Positions 54,433 through 63,284 of a stretch of 64,000 nucleotides of DNA are shown here, in pieces. A program made the position numbers and the translations under genes. The stretch's first letter is position 1. The number at the start of each line of letters is the position of its first letter. The notes under the pieces are model-generated. The model saw nothing but the letters and a program-made list of their open reading frames with translations. It was not told the DNA's origin and did no database searches. The DNA comes from an uncultured Pelagibacteraceae bacterium (GTDB taxonomy: Bacteria > Pseudomonadota > Alphaproteobacteria > Pelagibacterales > Pelagibacteraceae): positions 111,891 through 175,890 of the forward strand of contig CACFPS010000002.1 of assembly GCA_902568235.1 (NCBI GenBank). The letters are read 5' to 3'.

Positions 54433-55403
54433 TTAGGAATAATTACTGCAGGACCTAAAATTTTTCTTGCTTCTAGGTCTTTATGCGCTTCAATAACTTC
54501 ACTCAATTTATATTTTTTAAATATCTCAATTTTAACTTTTCCTGATTTGATTTTTTCAAACATTATATTTGAAGCATTATCTAATTCTTCTTTAGTACTT
54601 AGATATTGTTGCATAGATGGTCTTACAAAAAATAATCCTTTTGGCTGTAACATTTTAGGTACATTAATATCTGATAGTGGGCCAGATGCATTTCCAAAAG
54701 AAACCATCATGCCTCTCATTTTTAAACACTCTAAAGAACTTTCCAAAGTGTTTTTGCCCACACCATCATAAACAACTGGAACACCTTTACCGTCAGTAAA
54801 TTCTTTGACTTTTTTTGCAAAATCCTCTTTTGAATAATTTATAACATGCTCATATCCAGAATTTTTTGCAATTTCAATTTTTTCATCTGATCCTACTGTT
54901 CCAATAACAGTGCATCCTAAACTTTTTGCCCATTGGCCAAATATTTGACCCACACCACCTGCTGCCGCATGAAATAAAATTGTTTCTCCGCTTTTTACTT
55001 TATAAGTTTGGTGAAGTAAATAATACGTTGTTAAACCTTTTGTCATTAAAGTAGCTGCAATATCAAAATCAACTCCATCAGGTATTTTAACAATTTTTGA
55101 AGCAGGAAAATTTCTATGAGTTGAGTAAGAGCCTAAAGGTATTGCTGCGTAAGCCACTTTATCTCCAGCTTTAAAATTTGTAACATTTGAACCAACTTCG
55201 ATAATTATTCCTGCCCCTTCAAGACCTAGGCCCGAAGGTAATTTAAGAGGATATAGACCTGATCTATGGTATGTATCAATATAATTTAGACCAATTGCTT
55301 TTTGCTCAATTGTAACTTCATCTGGATTTGGTTTTTCTAATGAAATATCTTTTAGATTTATTACTTCAGGAGCTCCTGTTTGATTAATTTCTACTGCTTT
55401 CAT
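54429..55403 (-). CDS. qor: NADPH:quinone reductase (zinc-independent MDR family)
   Basis: A 324-residue medium-chain dehydrogenase of the quinone oxidoreductase type. Landmarks are GLNYIDTYHRSGLYPLKLPSGLG (read in parts) near residue 40-62, GAGIIIEVGSNV and the nucleotide site HAAAGGVGQIFGQWAKSLG near 145-163. The zinc ligands of alcohol dehydrogenases are missing, as expected for this group. It probably reduces quinones or enals with NADPH. It overlaps the pirin gene by four bases. Confidence 0.9.
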   Translation of the reverse strand: MKAVEINQTGAPEVINLKDISLEKPNPDEVTIEQKAIGLNYIDTYHRSGLYPLKLPSGLGLEGAGIIIEVGSNVTNFKAGDKVAYAAIPLGSYSTHRNFPASKIVKIPDGVDFDIAATLMTKGLTTYYLLHQTYKVKSGETILFHAAAGGVGQIFGQWAKSLGCTVIGTVGSDEKIEIAKNSGYEHVINYSKEDFAKKVKEFTDGKGVPVVYDGVGKNTLESSLECLKMRGMMVSFGNASGPLSDINVPKMLQPKGLFFVRPSMQQYLSTKEELDNASNIMFEKIKSGKVKIEIFKKYKLSEVIEAHKDLEARKILGPAVIIPN

Positions 55404-56245
55404 TTTACAAAAGTACCTTTATGATAATCTTCAATAGCTTGCAAGACTTCAGATTTAGTGTTCATAACAAATGGACCGCCTCTAGCAATTTGTTCACCAA
55501 TTGGCTTACCAGAGATTAGTAAAAATTTAGCTTTAGCTAAAGAAGATACTTTAAGCAATTCACCTTTGGTCAGAAGAATTAAAGTAGAATCCTTAATTTT
55601 ATCATGAATTTTGCTACCTATTTTTATCTCACCATCAATTAAATAAATAAATGAATTGTGAGTTAAAGGTAAATTAAATTCAAAATCTTTGTCTTTTTCT
55701 AATTCAACATCAAAATAGATAGGCTCTATATTGTGTTTACTAATAGGCCCTTTTGCTTCATTAAATTTACCTGCAATTACTTTTACAAACTTATCATTAT
55801 CTTTATGAATTTTCATTTTATCTGAATCAATGTAGTGATATTCGGGTTTACTCATTTTCTGGTTTGCAGGCATATTGATCCATAATTGAAAACCATGTAA
55901 TTTTCCTTCTTTCATTGTAGGCATTTCAGAATGAATAATTCCACTTCCAGTTTTCATCCACTGAACGTCTCCTGCAGACATTCTTCCTTGTCCACCAGTA
56001 CTATCTTTATGCTCAAAATCACCAGCCAACATATAGGTTACGGTTTCAATTCCTCTATGTGGGTGAGGAGGAAATCCGGCAATATAATCATCTTTATTTT
56101 CAGATCCAAATTCATCTAACATTAAAAAAGGATCAAAATAATTTGGTTCAACACCGATGCTTCTTTTTAATTTAACACCAGCACCATCTGTCGCTGGGAT
56201 AGGATCAATAACATTACTTACTTCAACATTTTTCATAAGAACCAT
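55400..56245 (-). CDS. Pirin family protein (cupin)
   Basis: A 281-residue bicupin. The metal site is complete in the N-terminal cupin: FPPHPHRGIETVTYML near residue 60 and MKTGSGIIHSEMP near 102, giving three histidines and a glutamate. The C-terminal PIGEQIARGGPFVMNT is also family-typical. Some pirins act as quercetin dioxygenases; here the substrate is unknown. The ATG at 56236 is an alternative start. It is coupled to the downstream quinone reductase gene. Confidence 0.9.
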   Translation of the reverse strand: MVLMKNVEVSNVIDPIPATDGAGVKLKRSIGVEPNYFDPFLMLDEFGSENKDDYIAGFPPHPHRGIETVTYMLAGDFEHKDSTGGQGRMSAGDVQWMKTGSGIIHSEMPTMKEGKLHGFQLWINMPANQKMSKPEYHYIDSDKMKIHKDNDKFVKVIAGKFNEAKGPISKHNIEPIYFDVELEKDKDFEFNLPLTHNSFIYLIDGEIKIGSKIHDKIKDSTLILLTKGELLKVSSLAKAKFLLISGKPIGEQIARGGPFVMNTKSEVLQAIEDYHKGTFVK

Positions 56246-56256
56246 ATAAGTTTAAA

Positions 56257-56919
56257 TCATATTATTTCAAGCAATTGATCTAAGCTCTTAATCTTGCGAC
56301 TTGGTTTATAATCAAGAATGTCAAAAATATTGTTATTCCTATTTACCCAGACTGAGTTGTATCCATAATTACCAGCGCCAGAAACATCCCAAGTATTTGC
56401 ACTTAAAAAAAAAATTTGATTTTTTTGTACTCTATATTTTTTTACTGGAATATCATAAACTTTTGAATCAGGTTTATAAATTCCAACCTCTTCTATAGAA
56501 AAAATATCATCAAACATATTTTCTAAATCATTGCTTTTGACAAGCTGATTTAAAAGACCAGGCGTTCCATTTGAAAGAATTGCTAATTTATAATTTGCTT
56601 CTTTTAATTTATTTAAAGTTTCTTTTACTTCGGGAAAAGGAGATAGATTTTTATATAAATTCAATAACTCTTCTCTCATCAAACTATCGATATTGTATAA
56701 TTTCATTGATTTATCCAAACTGTCTTGGGTAATTTGCCAAAAATCTTTATGTCTTTTCATTAGACTTCTAAGCCATGTGTATTCTAATTGTGTTGTTCGC
56801 CAATAATTTGCAAAATCCAACCATTTATCACCAATTTTTTCTTTACATTTTTCAGCGGAGGAATTCACATCAAATAATGTACCGTATGCATCAAATATGA
56901 TTGCTTTAATATTTTTCAT
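56257..56919 (-). CDS. Haloacid dehalogenase, type II
   Basis: A 220-residue HAD hydrolase of the L-2-haloacid dehalogenase type. The nucleophile is in IFDAYGTLFDVNS near residue 9, motif II in LAILSNGTPGLLNQ near 115, lysine in IYKPDSKVYDIPV near 149 and LSANTWDVSGAGNYG near 172. Trp-Asp in the last motif is typical of type II dehalogenases. In a marine host it may act on haloacids, but a general phosphatase role cannot be ruled out. Confidence 0.87.
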   Translation of the reverse strand: MKNIKAIIFDAYGTLFDVNSSAEKCKEKIGDKWLDFANYWRTTQLEYTWLRSLMKRHKDFWQITQDSLDKSMKLYNIDSLMREELLNLYKNLSPFPEVKETLNKLKEANYKLAILSNGTPGLLNQLVKSNDLENMFDDIFSIEEVGIYKPDSKVYDIPVKKYRVQKNQIFFLSANTWDVSGAGNYGYNSVWVNRNNNIFDILDYKPSRKIKSLDQLLEII

Positions 56920-56936
56920 AAACTAATTTAATCTTA

Positions 56937-57647
56937 ATGAGCAATATTAGATTATTTTTTTCAGAAAGTTTATCAATAAATTTAAAATCAAAACTCAATA
57001 AATCACAGTCTCACTATCTTACAAAAGTTATGAGAATTAAAATTGGTGATAATTTTTCATTGTTCAATAGCAATGGCGAATGGTTAGCAAAAATACTGGA
57101 TATATCCAAAGGTATATTGGAATTTATTATAATTGAAAAATTAAGGCATAAAGATATTACCAAAGAAATTTGGTTAGCTTTTTCTCCTATTAAATCGAAT
57201 TATTTTAATTTTATGATTCAGAAAGCAACTGAGCTAGGAGTAACTAGATTTATACCAATAATATTTGACAGAACTATTGTCAGAAAAATAAATAAAGAAA
57301 GATTAGAAAAAATAATTATTGAGGCCACAGAGCAATCTAATCGAATTAATATTCCTACACTTGAAAAACCTCAAAATTTAAAAAAATTTTTAAGTAATAA
57401 TTTAAAAAAAATAGATTTAGTTTTTACTGATTTAAATACTACAAAAAAAAAATTAGAAATTAATAAGGAAGCCAATAAGCCATTATGTGCAATTGTTGGA
57501 CCTGAGGGTGACTTTACTGAAAAAGAAAGAGAACTTATTTTAAATTTTAAAAGTGTTAAATCAATTAATATTAATCAAAATATTTTAAGAGCCGAAACAG
57601 CAACAATTTCAATTATTTCTATAATTGGCTATATATTAAGTTTATAA
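56937..57647 (+). CDS. rsmE: 16S rRNA (uracil-1498-N3)-methyltransferase
   Basis: Methylates U1498 in the 30S decoding region. The 236-residue SPOUT-fold enzyme has the N-terminal PUA-like domain (SHYLTKVMRIKIGDNFSLFN near residue 24) and the SPOUT knot with AIVGPEGDFTEKERELI near 182 and NILRAETATISIISIIG near 215. Its stop overlaps the convergent SCO gene by six bases. Confidence 0.92.
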   Translation: MSNIRLFFSESLSINLKSKLNKSQSHYLTKVMRIKIGDNFSLFNSNGEWLAKILDISKGILEFIIIEKLRHKDITKEIWLAFSPIKSNYFNFMIQKATELGVTRFIPIIFDRTIVRKINKERLEKIIIEATEQSNRINIPTLEKPQNLKKFLSNNLKKIDLVFTDLNTTKKKLEINKEANKPLCAIVGPEGDFTEKERELILNFKSVKSININQNILRAETATISIISIIGYILSL

Positions 57648-58226
57648 ATATTTTTTAAGAATTTTGATAGATTTTTTAATATCATCTCGGTGGGAAATCA
57701 TTGAAATATATTTTCCATTTTTAAGAAGTATAACCGGAGTACTATGATCTATATTGTATTCGCCATTATCTAAAAAAATTTTTTTACTCATAACACCCCA
57801 TGATTTATATAGAAGAAATATTTTTTCTGGATCTCCGGTGATTCCTATAAATTTATTATCAAAGTTACTCAAATAATCTTTTATAACTTCAGGAGTATCT
57901 TTTTCTGGATCAACGCTAATAAAAAAAACTTTTACATCTTTTTTTTTATTTTCTAATTTATCTAAAACAATATCCATTTTATTTAATGTCATTGGACAAA
58001 CATCAGGACAATTTGTAAATCCAAAAAAAATTGCTGTTAACGGTCCATCAAAAGATTCTTGGGTAATAGTATTATTGTTCATATCTTTAAGGGAAAAATC
58101 TGAACCCTTAAATGCCGCAATCGAATCATCTTTTTGGCTTTTCATTGATAAAAACACTGGCAACATAATAAATAAAAAAATTATTAGGCAGCCAGCTAAT
58201 ATGCTTATTGAAGTTTTTATTTTCAT
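57642..58226 (-). CDS. SCO1/SenC family copper chaperone
   Basis: A membrane-anchored thioredoxin-fold protein, 194 residues, that helps load copper into the CuA centre of cytochrome c oxidase. It has one N-terminal helix (residues about 8-27), the copper motif FGFTNCPDVCPMTLNKMD with two cysteines near 73-85, and the third ligand His in YNIDHSTPVILL near 160. The cytochrome oxidase genes lie just beyond, on the other strand, which fits the role. Confidence 0.92.
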   Translation of the reverse strand: MKIKTSISILAGCLIIFLFIMLPVFLSMKSQKDDSIAAFKGSDFSLKDMNNNTITQESFDGPLTAIFFGFTNCPDVCPMTLNKMDIVLDKLENKKKDVKVFFISVDPEKDTPEVIKDYLSNFDNKFIGITGDPEKIFLLYKSWGVMSKKIFLDNGEYNIDHSTPVILLKNGKYISMISHRDDIKKSIKILKKYL

Positions 58227-58262
58227 TGTTGTAAAATAGTTTTTATTAACTATATAAATATT

Positions 58263-58940
58263 ATGTCTATTTTAAAGAAACTATTTGGCACATTAAGCCA
58301 AAAACCTTGGGAAGAAAATCAAGCTGCAATTGATAGTACACACTCTGGAAGAACTTTTAATCTTTCAAACCAAATGTCGGCAGTAATTATAATTTTTGGT
58401 GTAAGTACGGCAATATTTAGTTTGATATTTAGTGGATATCTTTATTCTCTTCCTCCAGAACAGGATACAACATTTATTTTAAAAACATATTTATTGTGGG
58501 TTAATACTTTAGTTTTAATATTTGTCACTTTTTTCTTTAATAAAATAAGCAGTGATTTAAAAAAAAATTTAACAAACAAGATTAAACAAAATTTAATTTA
58601 TGTTGGAGGTTTAAGTTACCTTTTTTTATTTTTGCAGTTAATTTTATGGTATCAAATTATGAAGAGTGGATACTTTGTAGATACAAATACTTACTTTTCA
58701 TCTTTTTATATTTTTACTGCACTGCATGGAATTCATCTTCTTGGAGGCCTGTTCTTTTGGGGAAAAGTAAGTTCAAGAATTTTCAAATTATATGAAAAAG
58801 ATTACGTCAATGAAGAAAATAACATAAATGCTTTATCATTATACTGGTTATTTTTGTTTATTGTGTGGATAGTATTTTTTTCAATAATGTTTATTTATAA
58901 CGATGCTGTAATTGCGTGGTGTAAATCTTTGATTGCCTAA
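58263..58940 (+). CDS. Heme-copper oxidase subunit III family protein (extra copy)
   Basis: A 225-residue membrane protein with about five hydrophobic segments. The last half matches the subunit III pattern: FSSFYIFTALHGIHLLGGLFFWGK near residue 142-165 and NINALSLYWLFLFIVWIVFF near 188. It diverges from the SCO gene and lies upstream of, but separate from, the main cox genes. The main operon has its own subunit III, so this is a second, divergent copy. The first 40 residues are polar. Confidence 0.8.
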   Translation: MSILKKLFGTLSQKPWEENQAAIDSTHSGRTFNLSNQMSAVIIIFGVSTAIFSLIFSGYLYSLPPEQDTTFILKTYLLWVNTLVLIFVTFFFNKISSDLKKNLTNKIKQNLIYVGGLSYLFLFLQLILWYQIMKSGYFVDTNTYFSSFYIFTALHGIHLLGGLFFWGKVSSRIFKLYEKDYVNEENNINALSLYWLFLFIVWIVFFSIMFIYNDAVIAWCKSLIA

Positions 58941-58945
58941 AGCAT

Positions 58946-59137
58946 TTACAAAAATAATACCAAAACACTTCCCACGACAGCAATAACTATTAATAGTTTG
59001 TTAACTGATTTTAAATATTTCTTTGTTTCGGGTTTTAGTTCTCCTTTTGAAAAAGCCCCAGCTCCTAGAGATATAACAAAGTAAAAAAGTAAAACTAGTA
59101 CGAGTATAGATACTAAGATTCCAAGTTTTCCAAACAT
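58946..59137 (-). CDS. Small membrane protein of unknown function
   Basis: A 63-residue protein with two hydrophobic helices (residues about 4-26 and 45-62) joined by a charged loop, KGELKPETKKYLKSVNK. No family recognised. It sits between the extra subunit III gene and coxB on the opposite strand, and diverges from coxB across 89 bases that contain an inverted repeat. It could be a small oxidase assembly or accessory protein, by position only. Confidence 0.5.
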   Translation of the reverse strand: MFGKLGILVSILVLVLLFYFVISLGAGAFSKGELKPETKKYLKSVNKLLIVIAVVGSVLVLFL

Positions 59138-59173
59138 ATTATTGTTGAATATAGTAGTTTATTTAATAGAATT

Positions 59174-59190
59174 TTATGACATTTTGTCAT
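59174..59190. promoter_or_regulatory. Perfect inverted repeat, probable operator before coxB
   Basis: TATGACA-TTT-TGTCATA, a perfect 7-3-7 palindrome, 36 bases before the coxB start. Its right arm overlaps a -35-like TTGTCA (59183-59188). Such placement suggests binding of a dimeric regulator that controls the oxidase operon and perhaps the divergent small gene. I do not recognise the binding motif. Confidence 0.55.
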
Positions 59191-59210
59191 AGGTATTTAT
59201 ACAATTATTA
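59183..59210 (+). promoter_or_regulatory. Likely promoter of the cytochrome oxidase operon
   Basis: TTGTCA (59183-59188), a 16-base spacer and TATTAT (59205-59210), each one mismatch from the sigma-70 consensus. Transcription would start about ten bases before the coxB ATG at 59227, so the leader would be very short. The -35 box overlaps the inverted repeat. Confidence 0.5.
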
Positions 59211-59226
59211 TTCTATATAAACAGCT

Positions 59227-60063
59227 ATGCACGCAGGTATTATATTTTTTTTAGTTATTATTGGGTCAATACTATTCCATATTTTCACACCTTGGTATTG
59301 GACTGATATTGCCTCAAATTGGAAAGGAATGGATGACACTATTACTCTAACATTTTGGGTTGGAGGAGGCGTTTTTGTTGCAGTTTGTCTTTTTATGATT
59401 TATTGCGTTTTTAAGTTTTCTTATAAAGAAGATCGTAAGGCAGAATATAAACCTGAAGATAAAAAATTAGAGAGAATTCTTACATGGGCAACTACATTGG
59501 GAGTAGCTGCTCTTTTGGCTCCAGGACTAATAGTATGGAATCAATATGTCAATGTTCCAAAAAATGCGATTGAAATTGATGTTATGGCATGGCAATGGGG
59601 ATGGCAATATAGACTTCCTGGAGAAGACGGAAAACTAGGAACGACCCAAGTTATAAATATTAGCGATAATAATCCTTTCGGAATTAATTTAAACGACCCA
59701 TATGGAAAAGATGATGTTTTAATCCAAAGCGATGCGATAAATTTAAAAAATAATAAACCAGTTAAAATTTTACTTAGATCAGTAGATGTGCTTCATAATT
59801 GGTACGTTCCACAGTTTAGAGCGAAAATGGATGCCGTTCCAGGAGTTGTAACTTATTATTGGTTTGAACCAAATAAAACCGGAGAGTATGAAGTTTTGTG
59901 CGCCGAGTACTGTGGAGTTGGTCATTATGCTATGAGAGGCTCAGTATTAGTACAAAATGATGAAGAATATAATGCATGGCTAGGAGAACAAGAAACTTTC
60001 TCAGATTTAATAGCAAAGCAAAAAAATTTTAATATTGGAGATACAAAGTTAGCACAAAAATAA
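59227..60063 (+). CDS. coxB: Cytochrome c oxidase subunit II
   Basis: Carries the CuA centre that takes electrons from cytochrome c. The 278-residue protein has two N-terminal membrane helices (about 5-22 and 48-68), then IDVMAWQWGWQYRLPG near residue 118, and the CuA ligands in VDVLHNWYVPQF (His) and CAEYCGVGHYAMRG (two Cys, His, Met) near 222-235. No cytochrome c extension is present, so it is of the plain aa3 type. First gene of the main cox operon. Confidence 0.95.
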   Translation: MHAGIIFFLVIIGSILFHIFTPWYWTDIASNWKGMDDTITLTFWVGGGVFVAVCLFMIYCVFKFSYKEDRKAEYKPEDKKLERILTWATTLGVAALLAPGLIVWNQYVNVPKNAIEIDVMAWQWGWQYRLPGEDGKLGTTQVINISDNNPFGINLNDPYGKDDVLIQSDAINLKNNKPVKILLRSVDVLHNWYVPQFRAKMDAVPGVVTYYWFEPNKTGEYEVLCAEYCGVGHYAMRGSVLVQNDEEYNAWLGEQETFSDLIAKQKNFNIGDTKLAQK

Positions 60064-60107
60064 TAATTTAAAAATTTATTAAAGATATATATAAAGGAAA
60101 TAAAATT

Positions 60108-61946
60108 ATGTCAGAAGAACAAGATAATAATAAAGTAGTTTACCAAGCTCAATCATCCGAGACAATGGGAGGCTCTGCTTCTCCATCTCCTGATATGGAC
60201 TATGTAAGACCAGCTGAGATTCCTGAGCAAGATTTATATCACGGACATAGTTTTATTACGAAATGGGTTTTTTGTCAGGATGCGAAGGTTATCGGTGTTC
60301 AATATTTTCTTACTGCAGTGTTTACAGGTATTGTTGGTTTAATTCTATCTTGGTTGATGCGTTTACAACTAGGATTTCCTGAAGCCGCAGGTTTTATGAC
60401 TGCTGAACATTATTACCAATTTGTAACTATGCACGGAATGATAATGGTTGTTTATTTCTTAACTGCACTTTTTCTGGGTGGTTTTGGAAATTATCTTATA
60501 CCTTTAATGGTAGGTGCAAGAGATATGGTTTTCCCCTATGTGAATATGATAAGTTTTTGGATGTTCTTTATTGCAGTAGCAGTTTTGATGGCAAGTTTTT
60601 TTGTTCCAGGAGGACCCACAGGAGCTGGATGGACACTTTATCCTCCGCAAACAATTTTGGAAGGAACACCAGGATCAGGAATGGGTATTCTTTTAATGTT
60701 AATATCATTATCCTTGTTTGTTATTGGATTTACTATGGGTGGATTAAATTATTTAATCACAGTTTTACAAGCTCGTACAAGAGGAATGACGCTAATGAGA
60801 ATGCCTTTAACCGTATGGGGAATCTTTACGGCTACAGTATTAGCGATGTTAGCATTTCCAGCTTTATTAGTTAGTGCAATTATGATGACTTTAGATAAAA
60901 TTCTTGGAACAAGTTTCTTTATGCCCACTATTATTCAGGCTGGCGAAGTACTAGAATATGGCGGAGGAAGCCCAATTCTTTTTCAACATCTTTTCTGGTT
61001 TTTTGGCCATCCAGAGGTGTATATCGTTGCATTGCCGGCATTTGGAATAGTTTCTGATTTAATTTCGGTTCACTCAAGAAAAAATATATTTGGTTATAGA
61101 ATGATGGTTTGGGCTATTGTTGGAATAGGAGCTTTAAGCTTTTTCGTCTGGGCGCACCACATGTATGTAAGTGGAATGAATCCTTGGTTTGGGTTTTTCT
61201 TTGCAACCACAACTCTTATTATTGCTGTTCCAACAGCAATGAAAGTTTATAATTGGATTTTAACTCTATGGAGAGGAAATATCAGACTCAATACAGTTAT
61301 GTTGTGGTGTCTAGGTTTTATAGTAACTTTTGTAAATGGAGGAATCACCGGAATTTTTTTAGGAAATGTTTCAGTTGATGTTCCATTATCAGACACGTAT
61401 TTTGTTATTGCTCATTTTCATATGGTAATGGGTATTGCGCCTCTTATGGTAATAATGGGAGCCGTCTATCATTGGTTTCCCCTTGTATCAGGCAAGATGC
61501 TGGATGAAGGTCTTGGTAAATGGCATTTTTGGATTACTTTTTTAGGAGCATACTCAATTTATTTCCCAATGCATTATTTAGGATTTATTGGAGTTCCAAG
61601 AAGATATTTTGAAATGTATGACAGTCCATACATGGCATCCGCAACTGGAATGAATGAATTTATAAGTATGGCAGCATTTATAGTTGGAGCTGCACAATTT
61701 ATTTTAATATATAATATTATAAAAACTTTAAAAACTGGAAAAAAAGCAGGACAAAATCCTTGGAAGGCAAATTCTTTAGAATGGTATACTTCTACAGTTC
61801 CACCTGAACATGGAAACTTCGGCGAAAGGCTTCCGGTAGTTCACAGATGGCCTTATGATTTTAGCGTTCCTGGAGCAAAAGAGGACTTTATACCTCAAAC
61901 AACACCTCCGAGTGAAGTTGTTCATACAAAGGTAGAAAAAACTTAA
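60108..61946 (+). CDS. coxA: Cytochrome c oxidase subunit I
   Basis: The catalytic subunit with haem a, haem a3 and CuB; it reduces oxygen to water and pumps protons. The 612-residue protein has twelve main helices. MHGMIMVVYFL near residue 106 carries a haem ligand. FFGHPEVYIVALP near 300 gives the CuB His cross-linked to Tyr and the D-channel Glu. AHHMYVSG near 347 gives two CuB histidines, and IAHFHMVMG near 440 the haem histidines. The HPEVY form with glutamate marks the A1 family. Confidence 0.97.
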   Translation: MSEEQDNNKVVYQAQSSETMGGSASPSPDMDYVRPAEIPEQDLYHGHSFITKWVFCQDAKVIGVQYFLTAVFTGIVGLILSWLMRLQLGFPEAAGFMTAEHYYQFVTMHGMIMVVYFLTALFLGGFGNYLIPLMVGARDMVFPYVNMISFWMFFIAVAVLMASFFVPGGPTGAGWTLYPPQTILEGTPGSGMGILLMLISLSLFVIGFTMGGLNYLITVLQARTRGMTLMRMPLTVWGIFTATVLAMLAFPALLVSAIMMTLDKILGTSFFMPTIIQAGEVLEYGGGSPILFQHLFWFFGHPEVYIVALPAFGIVSDLISVHSRKNIFGYRMMVWAIVGIGALSFFVWAHHMYVSGMNPWFGFFFATTTLIIAVPTAMKVYNWILTLWRGNIRLNTVMLWCLGFIVTFVNGGITGIFLGNVSVDVPLSDTYFVIAHFHMVMGIAPLMVIMGAVYHWFPLVSGKMLDEGLGKWHFWITFLGAYSIYFPMHYLGFIGVPRRYFEMYDSPYMASATGMNEFISMAAFIVGAAQFILIYNIIKTLKTGKKAGQNPWKANSLEWYTSTVPPEHGNFGERLPVVHRWPYDFSVPGAKEDFIPQTTPPSEVVHTKVEKT

Positions 61947-61954
61947 AAGGTTAT

Positions 61955-62665
61955 ATGGCAGACCCAAAAATAGAAGGTTACCAATTTAAACCAGGATTTA
62001 AGGGGATGGCATCTGATACTGGATCAGATCAGACAATGTTTAAGGGTGTACATTGGGGCAAGGCAATGATGTGGATCTTTCTTCTCAGTGATACATTTGT
62101 ATTTAGTTGTTTTTTAATTTCATATATGAAAGGTAGAGGTTCAACATTAATTGATTGGCCTAATCCTAGTGAGGTATTTGGCCTTCATGTTTTTGGAGTT
62201 GATGTTCCTTTATTACTAATTGCCATAATGACGTTTGTTTTAATTACTAGCAGTGGGACAATGGCCCTTGCAGTAAAATATGGATATGAAAAAAATAGAA
62301 AGATGTGTGGTTGGCTAATATTAGCAACAGCTATAGGAGGACTTACTTTTGTTGGTATGCAAGCTTTTGAATGGTCGAAATTAATTCATGAAGGAGTAAG
62401 ACCATGGGAAAATCCTTTTGGCGCTCCTCAATTTGGGTCGTTTTTCTTTATGATAACAGGTTTTCATGGAACACATGTTTCAATAGGAGTTATTTTTTTA
62501 TTTATTTATGCCTATAAGGTATTTGCAGGTCACTACGATAATAAAAAAAGAGGATGGTTTACATCAATGAAAGGTGACTATGTTGAAATTGAAATTCTAG
62601 GTCTATATTGGCACTTTGTAGATTTAGTATGGGTTTTTATTTTTGCATTTTTTTATTTATGGTAA
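61955..62665 (+). CDS. coxC: Cytochrome c oxidase subunit III
   Basis: Supports proton uptake and stability of the oxidase. The 236-residue protein has about six helices, with MMWIFLLSDTFVFSCFLISYM near residue 30, TGFHGTHVSIGVIFLF near 167 and EILGLYWHFVDLVWVFIFAFFYLW at the end (read in parts). It begins with a short polar N-terminus. Eight bases after coxA. Confidence 0.93.
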   Translation: MADPKIEGYQFKPGFKGMASDTGSDQTMFKGVHWGKAMMWIFLLSDTFVFSCFLISYMKGRGSTLIDWPNPSEVFGLHVFGVDVPLLLIAIMTFVLITSSGTMALAVKYGYEKNRKMCGWLILATAIGGLTFVGMQAFEWSKLIHEGVRPWENPFGAPQFGSFFFMITGFHGTHVSIGVIFLFIYAYKVFAGHYDNKKRGWFTSMKGDYVEIEILGLYWHFVDLVWVFIFAFFYLW

Positions 62666-62673
62666 TATGAAAT

Positions 62674-63018
62674 ATGACAGATATTAAGGAAAAAGAGCAG
62701 ACATCAACACATAAAATTGGAATATATCTTTGGATATGGGGATTGCTCTTTGTTTTAAGTTTTTTTTCGTACATGGTTGATTGGTATCAGTTTCAAGGCT
62801 TTTTAAGATGGAGTTTAATATTAATATTCATGTTTTTAAAAGCAGGACTGATAATGGCATTCTTCATGCATTTATTTTGGGAACGATATGCACTAGTTAA
62901 TGTGCTTTTGTGGCCCATGACGGCAATAGCATGTTTTATATTTCTTATGGTAGCAGAATTTGAATATACTTTGTTTTCGCGTGCATTTTATTTTGTTGTT
63001 GGGGGAGGAGTACAATAA
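62674..63018 (+). CDS. Cytochrome c oxidase subunit IV family protein
   Basis: A 114-residue membrane protein with three hydrophobic helices. The GIYLWIWGLLFVLSFFSYMVDW and IFMFLKAGLIMAFFMHLFWE segments (read in parts) match the bacterial caa3/bo3 subunit IV family. It probably aids assembly of the CuB centre, as inferred from the family. It lies between coxC and a small unknown gene. Confidence 0.8.
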   Translation: MTDIKEKEQTSTHKIGIYLWIWGLLFVLSFFSYMVDWYQFQGFLRWSLILIFMFLKAGLIMAFFMHLFWERYALVNVLLWPMTAIACFIFLMVAEFEYTLFSRAFYFVVGGGVQ

Positions 63019-63282
63019 ATGGATGGGTATGATTATTTAGCAGGATTTTTATTATTATTTGTTTTTTTTATTTATTTCACTTGGTTTGGATTTTCAGTTA
63101 AAGTTGAAAATCAAAAGGATAAACCTGAAAAAATTTCAATTAATCCTTATGATCAAGTACCTTTTCATAGAAAATTAATAGATAAAAAAAATGAAAAAGT
63201 TGGAATATTTGATCTTGGTAACCATATTTTAATAATTGGTCTGATTTTCATAGTAATTTTTGTATCACTTAATGTTGAATAA
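63019..63282 (+). CDS. Small two-helix membrane protein in the cox operon
   Basis: An 87-residue protein with one N-terminal helix (residues about 6-27), a polar loop with KVENQKDKPEKISINPYDQ, and a C-terminal helix (residues about 68-86). No family recognised. Its ATG follows the subunit IV stop directly and ctaB starts two bases after its stop, so it is clearly part of the operon. It may be an accessory subunit or assembly factor. Confidence 0.55.
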   Translation: MDGYDYLAGFLLLFVFFIYFTWFGFSVKVENQKDKPEKISINPYDQVPFHRKLIDKKNEKVGIFDLGNHILIIGLIFIVIFVSLNVE

Positions 63283-63284
63283 AA

